In this document: positions 59,236 to 64,000 of the stretch, piece after piece
How the letters are laid out: every line of letters starts with the position of its first letter
How positions within the stretch are numbered: position 1 is the stretch's first letter
NCBI GenBank assembly: GCA_032119795.1
Contig: JAUMFO010000031.1
Span: 1 to 64,000 of the forward strand
Reading direction: 5' to 3'
DNA length: 64,000 nucleotides
From: JAGIBJ01 sp032119795
GTDB taxonomy: Bacteria; Actinomycetota; Thermoleophilia; Solirubrobacterales; Solirubrobacteraceae
Translations under genes and position numbers: made by a program
Notes under the pieces: generated by a model
What the model was told of the DNA's origin: nothing
Databases searched by the model: none
Seen by the model: the letters and a program-made list of their open reading frames with translations, nothing else

Positions 59236-59350
59236 GATCAACGACCGAGCATCGTTCCACACCGTCTGCGCGGCCTCACTGAGGTTCCCGGATTTCTTCG
59301 GGCGGAACATGGATGCCTGGATCGCCTGCATGTCCGATCCGGACTTCAAT
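59236..59350 (+). pseudogene. Barstar-family fragment
   Basis: From 59236 the plus strand reads ASFHTVCAASLR, then FPDFFGRNMDAWIACM and SDPDFNDGLREAL, which matches the core of barstar-like RNase inhibitors (aromatic FPDxxGRNxDAW motif). A TAG precedes it in frame and no start is near, so the N-terminus is missing. The continuation beyond about 59350 is unrelated. It is a remnant of an immunity or antitoxin gene. Confidence 0.55.
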
Positions 59351-59435
59351 GACGGACTGCGCGAAGCGCTCGCGACCCTGGCGACGTTCTCGTATGCAGT
59401 GGGAAGCCCTGACACCAGAGGTCACCGCCCGAACG

Positions 59436-59535
59436 CACGCGCGAAGACCCGCATCGCGGGCTACGCCGGCCTGCGCCGCAGCGAGCCCGTCCCCCTGCGC
59501 TGGTCCGAGATCTACTGCTCCACCCGCCAGGCCGT
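59436..59535 (+). pseudogene. Tyrosine-recombinase (integrase) fragment
   Basis: In the same open frame as the barstar fragment, ARAKTRI then AGYAGLRRSEPVPLRWSEI matches the catalytic Arg box of tyrosine recombinases (xGLRxSExxxLRWSDI). It is only about 33 codons long and runs into the antisense 3' end of the next gene. It is evidence of a past integrating element at this spot. Confidence 0.6.
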
Positions 59536-60741
59536 TCAGTCCACCGACTCGGGATGGCTGAGGTGAGATCCCCAGTGCTGTACACCCATGAGCTTGGCGC
59601 CCGCGAGATTCGCGCCCTTGAGGTCTGCCCCGGCGACGTCGGCATGCCAGAGGTGCGCGGTGCTGAGGTCGGAGCCGGCAAGATTGGCCTCAGCCAACGT
59701 TGCTCGGCTCAGGTTTGCACCGTGAAAGTTCGCGCCGATCAACGTCGAGGATGCAAGCCGAGCGCGATCCAGCCCGGCACTGGCGAAGTTGGCCCGACTG
59801 CCGTCTACGCCGTAGAGGTTCGCTTCGCTGAGGTTCGCACGCTCGAGATCTGCGTCAACCAAGATCGCCTTCCATAGTCGGGCCCGGTATAGGTCGGCTC
59901 CGGTCAATCTCGCGGAGCGGAGGACCGCATTTTCAAGGCAGGTGGTGGTCAGGTTTGCATTGGTGAGGTCGGCGTTCGTGAGGTCTGCATTAGAGAGGTC
60001 CGCGGCTACTAGATTCGCGTCGCTCAGCTCCACGGCAACGAGATTGGCGTTAGTCAGATCCGCGTCAAAGAGTTTTGCTCCCGAGAGGTCAGCGCCAGAC
60101 AGGTCGAGAGGGGTCGGATAGCGACGGGAGCGAGCGGAGGCAGCGCAGGCCACCCGTTGGTCTGGCGAACTCGCTGGAGCCTCCTGCTCCGAGGCGAGCG
60201 CTGCGACCCGTTCCTCACGGTGGCGCTTCGTATAGTTCGTGAGGATCTGCACGACCGTCTCGCTGGTGCCGTCCGGGTCTTCTCTAGCGAGGGCCTCAAG
60301 GGTGTAGATGCCGCCTATTCGAACCGACTCTACCTCGTGCGCGAGGTGCTCAATCGCCATCGCGAAGCGGCTGTCACGTCTCTCCGCCTCCGTGTTGGAC
60401 TGCGTCCTCCAACGCACCATCAACCCCAGCGCCGTGAGAACACCCGCGGCGACCGCAAGCAGCCCAGCTCGCAGAGCCTGGCGTCGGGCAGTGACCGCCG
60501 CTTGATCGGCGCTGTACTGCGCAGTGGTCGCAGCAACCCGTGCGGACTCTGCGCTCGCATAGGCCGTAATGGCGGCGGCTGCTACGCGGCTCGTCCCGTC
60601 TGCGGTCGTGTTGATCTCGATCGTTGTTGACGGCCGTGCCGGGTCCAAGTAGACGAACTCCGGCAGGGTCAGCCCCAGAACCACTGCAACAAGCGCGACC
60701 AAGATCCACAGGCGTCGCTGCACAGATTCGGTAGATGACAC
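59536..60741 (-). CDS. Membrane-anchored pentapeptide-repeat protein
   Basis: 401 residues from GTG 60741, with a -10 box 6 nt away. There are two N-terminal transmembrane segments (LWILVALVAVVLGLTL and AGLLAVAAGVLTALGLMV) separated by an Ala-rich extracytoplasmic loop. A cytosolic helical linker follows (RFAMAIEHLAHEVESVRIGG then IYTLEALARE). Residues about 210-390 contain about 30 pentapeptides of A(D/N)Lxx type (LDLSGADLSGAKLFDADLTN) forming a right-handed quadrilateral helix. Such proteins can mimic DNA or act as scaffolds. It has the same layout as the protein at 62713-63993. Confidence 0.85.
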   Translation of the reverse strand: MSSTESVQRRLWILVALVAVVLGLTLPEFVYLDPARPSTTIEINTTADGTSRVAAAAITAYASAESARVAATTAQYSADQAAVTARRQALRAGLLAVAAGVLTALGLMVRWRTQSNTEAERRDSRFAMAIEHLAHEVESVRIGGIYTLEALAREDPDGTSETVVQILTNYTKRHREERVAALASEQEAPASSPDQRVACAASARSRRYPTPLDLSGADLSGAKLFDADLTNANLVAVELSDANLVAADLSNADLTNADLTNANLTTTCLENAVLRSARLTGADLYRARLWKAILVDADLERANLSEANLYGVDGSRANFASAGLDRARLASSTLIGANFHGANLSRATLAEANLAGSDLSTAHLWHADVAGADLKGANLAGAKLMGVQHWGSHLSHPESVD

Positions 60742-60747
60742 GAGCGC

Positions 60748-60753
60748 AACGTA
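60748..60753 (-). promoter_or_regulatory. Leaderless -10 box TACGTT
   Basis: TACGTT lies 6 nt before the GTG at 60741. Confidence 0.6.
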
Positions 60754-60793
60754 CAGGCCGCGTCAGACTGCCGGTTCTCAGACGATCGAGCGC

Positions 60794-62611
60794 TCAGCGC
60801 GCTTCGTCCGCCGTCGCCGTAGCAGTTGCAACGGGAGAGGCATCGACGACGTAGATCTCGCAACCGGCATGCACGTCGTCGACCGGAAGCCCCGTCGTGA
60901 GCCCTACCTTCTGGCCGGCCTCCGCGTTGGAGGCATGTGCGTCGTTCAGGCGAATCGACAGGACCGAGCCTTCGTAATAGTCGATAGGACCACGGACTGC
61001 GACGGTGTCACCGACCGAGAACGGGCCGATGGCGACTACCGAAAACGCCTCCGTCTTCGGCCAGACCTTTTCTACCGCGCCTACCTTCCGGTAGTGCGAC
61101 GGCACGATCTCGGGCCGACCATCCACATAGAACAGGTCGACGATCGTCTCGAACGGCCAGCTCAGGCGCGCCGCGTTGCGTGCCAGCTGGAACAGCTCCC
61201 ACGTCGTCACGAGGGTGATCGCCTGATCGGCGGCGTTGATCAGGACATCGTCCTGGAAGGTGCGGGTGTTCTCCCTCTGCAGCGGCGGCAGGCTGCGTTG
61301 GTGGTTCACGACCGACAGGCACCTCAAGCTCGTATCGCTCCATTCGCGCATCCGCGGGGCGAGGTACTTCGTCACCTGCAGCGAGTTCGATTCCTTCGGC
61401 AACCCGCCGATTCCTTTCACCTCACCCAAGATCGTCGGGCGACCCGTTTCCCGTACATGCAGGTCCTCTCGTTTGGGGCCCGTGTCGCCCCGCGCCTCCA
61501 TCTCCGCGTCGGCATCCCGAACGTCGCTGAATCCGAGGCCGACCAAAGTCGTGATGACGGCATCCACAAGAGCGTCGTCGGTCCCCGTCAACAGCGTGTG
61601 GAGGTGCGCCTGTTCCTCCGTCGCCTCGGCCATCTCCACCTCCAAGGCCGTGACCTCGTCTTCTGCCCGCTGCTTCACCGCTCGAATCGCAGACTTGATC
61701 CGCTGCACGTCCGCGTGCTCGTAGCTCTCGTCGGAGGTCCAACTACCTTCGCCAACTTGTTCAAAGAGCCCAGGAGAGAGCTGGGGCAGGACACTCTCAA
61801 CGAGCAGGAGGACGACCTCGTCGATACGCGTGAGCGGGGGCAGCAAGACAACGAGCCCGTTCCCGGTTCCATCGACCGGGAGAAGGATGCCCGCGACGTT
61901 CTTGCCGTATTTGCTGGTTGCCAGCGGGACGAAACGCTCTTCCATATGAGAGCTGACGGACAACGTGCAATCGAACGTGCCCGTCCAAAACTCACCCCCG
62001 AGACCAAAGCCGACCGCCACGTCGGTCGGGTTCATCTCGTGGCCAAGATCGTCGGTGGGATAGAGGTCAGACAAAGCGCCGCTCAGCTCCCAGTTGGTCG
62101 CCGGCACCTCGCTTTCGATATAGAAGCCCGTACTGGCGTGCCCCACGACGTACGGCTCGGTGCCCTCGCTGGACGTGATCACCACCAGAGCCCCGCCGTG
62201 CTCATGGATGCGGTCCACGTAGGTACGCGCGTAGTGCATCGCTCGGGGGCGGGGGTCAACGACGCCGTGCTTCGTTGCGCACCAGTAGTCAGAGACCCCG
62301 GGGCCGGGCCTATCGGTCTCGGGACGCTCGTCTGCGATCGGAGGTCCGTCGAGGTCAACCACCACGATGTCGCTCTCGGGTAGGCCCGGAGCCACAAGCT
62401 GGTTGGGGACCGGCAGGTAGTCGTCATCGGCCACGACTTTGAACGCCTTGCCGTAGGAGCCCACGGTCACCGCGTATCCGCGGTCCTTGAGCTTGACCGC
62501 CACGGACTCGGCGTCCATCACAATGATCTTCGGCCGCCCAATATTGGCAGTCGGTTGGGCCGCACCTGGCTCATTTTCGGCCCCCGGGGGCTTGCCTGGT
62601 TCGTCGGACAC
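60794..62611 (-). CDS. Novel multidomain protein: Rossmann-like, PD-(D/E)xK-like and EF-Tu-domain-II-like parts
   Basis: 605 residues from GTG 62611, with a -10 box 6 nt away. No named family is recognised for the whole protein. Residues about 27-150 alternate strands and helices (KIIVMDAESVAVKLKDRGYA, ESDIVVVDLDGPPI, HGGALVVITSSEG), like class I amidotransferase/ThuA or receiver folds. Residues about 298-335 are coiled coil (RAVKQRAEDEVTALEVEMAE). Residues about 345-400 (VITTLVGLGFSDVRDAD, then DLHVRETGRPTILGEVKG) have the Asp...GluxLys layout of PD-(D/E)xK nucleases. Residues about 524-595 (AIGPFSVGDTVAVRG then VGLTTGLPVDDVHAGCEIYV) look like translation-factor domain II. The role is unknown; the nuclease and context suggest defence. 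Confidence 0.6.
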   Translation of the reverse strand: MSDEPGKPPGAENEPGAAQPTANIGRPKIIVMDAESVAVKLKDRGYAVTVGSYGKAFKVVADDDYLPVPNQLVAPGLPESDIVVVDLDGPPIADERPETDRPGPGVSDYWCATKHGVVDPRPRAMHYARTYVDRIHEHGGALVVITSSEGTEPYVVGHASTGFYIESEVPATNWELSGALSDLYPTDDLGHEMNPTDVAVGFGLGGEFWTGTFDCTLSVSSHMEERFVPLATSKYGKNVAGILLPVDGTGNGLVVLLPPLTRIDEVVLLLVESVLPQLSPGLFEQVGEGSWTSDESYEHADVQRIKSAIRAVKQRAEDEVTALEVEMAEATEEQAHLHTLLTGTDDALVDAVITTLVGLGFSDVRDADAEMEARGDTGPKREDLHVRETGRPTILGEVKGIGGLPKESNSLQVTKYLAPRMREWSDTSLRCLSVVNHQRSLPPLQRENTRTFQDDVLINAADQAITLVTTWELFQLARNAARLSWPFETIVDLFYVDGRPEIVPSHYRKVGAVEKVWPKTEAFSVVAIGPFSVGDTVAVRGPIDYYEGSVLSIRLNDAHASNAEAGQKVGLTTGLPVDDVHAGCEIYVVDASPVATATATADEAR

Positions 62612-62617
62612 CCGCCG

Positions 62618-62623
62618 ACGATA
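62618..62623 (-). promoter_or_regulatory. Leaderless -10 box TATCGT
   Basis: TATCGT lies 6 nt before the GTG at 62611. Confidence 0.6.
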
Positions 62624-62712
62624 GAACGCTCCGCGGACACAGCGTCGGGACCGACGAGACCGCCGGTGAGGGCCGCGCATGAGCCCGCGGGCCACCCGCG
62701 CACCGGTGCCAG

Positions 62713-63993
62713 TCAGTGATCCGGCGTCTGCCTCTGCGTTCGAGGGTCGTCGCCCGGATTGTCGAAAGTACAGCCGACAAAGACCCGATTCGGGTCCCGG
62801 AACGCGTCCAGAAGGAACGTCGCGACGTCTTGGAACTCGGAATCCCTGAACGACGTGTTGCCCTCGAACTCCGATGTGAAGACGGCCGGGCCCGAAAAGG
62901 TCACCTCGAGAAAACGGGCCGAGCCAACAAATTTCGTCTCGTTGAACTCCACAGACTTGTCGAACCGCGCCGCACCGAAATGCGCGACCTTCGCGAACTC
63001 GCCTTTCCCGAAGTAGGTGTTGTGATGAAACGTGCACCCGGAGAAGATCGCCTGGTCCGTGGCCTTGACCCCCGTGAAGACCGCCGGACCTAGGAACTCC
63101 GCGCGCGCCAGGTTGACGGCAACGAAGGTTGTGGCCCGCATCATCACGCGCCCCTCAAACCGGGCCTCCGCAAAGCTGACGACGTCGTGAAAGGCCGCGC
63201 CGCTCCAGGACGAGTCGCCTGGGAATACTGCTCCGTCGAACGAAACGTTGTTGCCGAACGCTGCATTCTGCAACGTCAGCCCGGGGTAGGTGCCGCGGAA
63301 CTCCACCCCTGCGAGCCGGGCTCCTTCTAGGTCATACGTCGTGTGTTCCGGGGTGTGGTCGAGCCGCCCGAGAATCGAAATCGCGGCCCGGACCGATGCG
63401 GGAGACCGGTAGTCCGACATGACACGAGGGACTTTCTTCTGCGACGCTCGATCGCGAACGTACCCGCAGAGGGTCTCAATCACCGAGCGACGGAGCGAGT
63501 CGACCGCCGCTCCGACGCCTTCGTCGTCAGACCCGAGCAACGCCGCGTCTTGGTAGACCCGTTCGAGCGTGAATATGGCGGCCGTTCGCACCGCGTCGTC
63601 ATCGTCGCCGAGCCGGCCGGCGGCGTTGTCGAAGAGCTGACTGACGTGCAGCCGATCCGCGTTGGCGCGCTCGGTCGCGTTGCGTCGCTCGGTCTGTTGG
63701 TGAGTGCGCCACGCGACCCACAGCGACCAGAACGCGAGGACGCCCGCCACCACCGCAGCGAGGAAAGTGCGTCGCCCGGTCCGCTCGGCCGCAACGCTCG
63801 CCACTTCGGCAGCGTCGATCGTGGCCGAGGCCGTGCGGCGGCTTGCGTCTGCCATCGCAGCGGCCGTGATCTTCGCGGTATCGGTGGGCGTCGTCCCGAC
63901 CACGAGTAGCGCGTTCGGTGGCGGCACCTGAAGCGAGCCCGTGGCTCGCGGCGCATTGGCCCAGACGAGACCTACGAGGAGCGCGGCGACCAC
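62713..63993 (-). CDS. Membrane-anchored pentapeptide-repeat protein (5' end may lie beyond the window)
   Basis: At least 426 residues; the first visible start is a GTG at 63993, 7 bp from the window edge, so the N-terminus may be longer. Two transmembrane segments (the second is FLAAVVAGVLAFWSLWVAW) enclose an Ala-rich loop. A helical linker, AAGRLGDDDDAVRTAAIFTL, follows. Residues about 215-400 are pentapeptides of the A(x)F type (FDGAVFPGDSSWSGAAF, FAKVAHFGAARFDKSVEF). Its architecture parallels the protein at 59536-60741, so the pair are diverged paralogues flanking the nuclease-like gene on the same strand. Confidence 0.8.
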   Translation of the reverse strand: MVAALLVGLVWANAPRATGSLQVPPPNALLVVGTTPTDTAKITAAAMADASRRTASATIDAAEVASVAAERTGRRTFLAAVVAGVLAFWSLWVAWRTHQQTERRNATERANADRLHVSQLFDNAAGRLGDDDDAVRTAAIFTLERVYQDAALLGSDDEGVGAAVDSLRRSVIETLCGYVRDRASQKKVPRVMSDYRSPASVRAAISILGRLDHTPEHTTYDLEGARLAGVEFRGTYPGLTLQNAAFGNNVSFDGAVFPGDSSWSGAAFHDVVSFAEARFEGRVMMRATTFVAVNLARAEFLGPAVFTGVKATDQAIFSGCTFHHNTYFGKGEFAKVAHFGAARFDKSVEFNETKFVGSARFLEVTFSGPAVFTSEFEGNTSFRDSEFQDVATFLLDAFRDPNRVFVGCTFDNPGDDPRTQRQTPDH

Positions 63994-64000
63994 TGCGGTC

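Larger units (their letters stand above)
59143..59535. other. Scar region of broken accessory genes
   Basis: Besides the barstar and integrase fragments, the minus strand at 59236-59150 reads EGMVTAGDVRTYRPRG then APADLLAAL, which resembles the C-terminus of PIN toxins, at low confidence. No intact gene is present. The patchwork marks the left border of the accessory cluster to the right. Confidence 0.5.

Noticed and set aside
59150..59236. PIN-toxin C-terminus on the minus strand of the scar
   Set aside because: The 30-residue similarity (VTAGDVRTYRPRG...ADLLAAL) is suggestive but too short, and it is partly shaped by the neighbouring gene's composition. It is noted only in the scar entry.
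1..64000. tRNA, rRNA, riboswitch or replication origin
   Set aside because: Intergenic regions were scanned by eye for T-loop, CCA-end and rRNA-like sequence and for DnaA-box clusters. None was convincing; a covariance-model search could still find a small RNA.

Overview
The window is high-GC DNA from an actinomycete, most likely class Thermoleophilia (Solirubrobacterales type, such as Solirubrobacter, Conexibacter or Patulibacter). This placement is inferred. Coding third positions are strongly G/C. At least sixteen genes carry a TAnnnT -10 box 6-7 nt before the start codon, the signature of leaderless transcription. Two secreted proteins share a C-terminal beta module that I associate with this class. 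There are no rRNA or tRNA genes and no replication machinery. The segment looks chromosomal, with several accessory patches.

Layout. 1-551: a non-coding element of stacked long hairpins and a GC-rich repeat tail. 552-9520: a lipoprotein beta-propeller, a cholesterol-oxidase-like GMC enzyme, a HARP-type SNF2 helicase, a GNAT, a lipase-like hydrolase and a LuxR regulator. 9626-10303: a secreted-protein gene cut at codon 45 by a second, inverted copy of the hairpin element. The first 127 bp of the window and 9763-9889 are perfect inverted repeats. 10304-15299: an NAD(P)-binding protein, a LysE exporter, a membrane protein, SthA transhydrogenase and a duplicated-domain protein. 15330-29387: a Phd/PIN pair, a decarboxylase-DMT operon, a large LuxR ATPase, an F420-type oxidoreductase, TrhO, a convergent DNA methyltransferase/endonuclease pair, a TetR-SDR divergon, an RHH/PIN pair and PhnA. 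29531-42229: exported proteins (metalloprotease-like, RTX, beta-propeller, RCC1) mixed with a haloalkane dehalogenase, asparaginase, TrxC and a small sugar/cell-surface operon. 42279-46796: a HEAT-repeat protein, then HigBA and Xre-RES toxin-antitoxin pairs arranged head to head. 46819-52018: Lrp divergent from leucine dehydrogenase and a fused indolepyruvate:ferredoxin oxidoreductase, a coherent branched-chain/aromatic amino acid catabolic unit. 52127-59142: an orphan AbiEi-type antitoxin, a LuxR fossil, an autotransporter-like adhesin, TerD, a small membrane protein and a lipoprotein with a cysteine-peptidase-like signature. 59143-64000: a scar of barstar and integrase fragments, then two membrane pentapeptide-repeat proteins flanking an unusual 605-residue protein that combines a Rossmann-like, a PD-(D/E)xK-like and an EF-Tu-domain-II-like region.

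The two most promising novelties are the hairpin/83-bp-repeat element, which is present in inverted copies and interrupts a gene, and the pentapeptide/nuclease-like cluster at the right edge, which could be a defence system. Toxin-antitoxin loci are dense: four complete pairs plus remnants.
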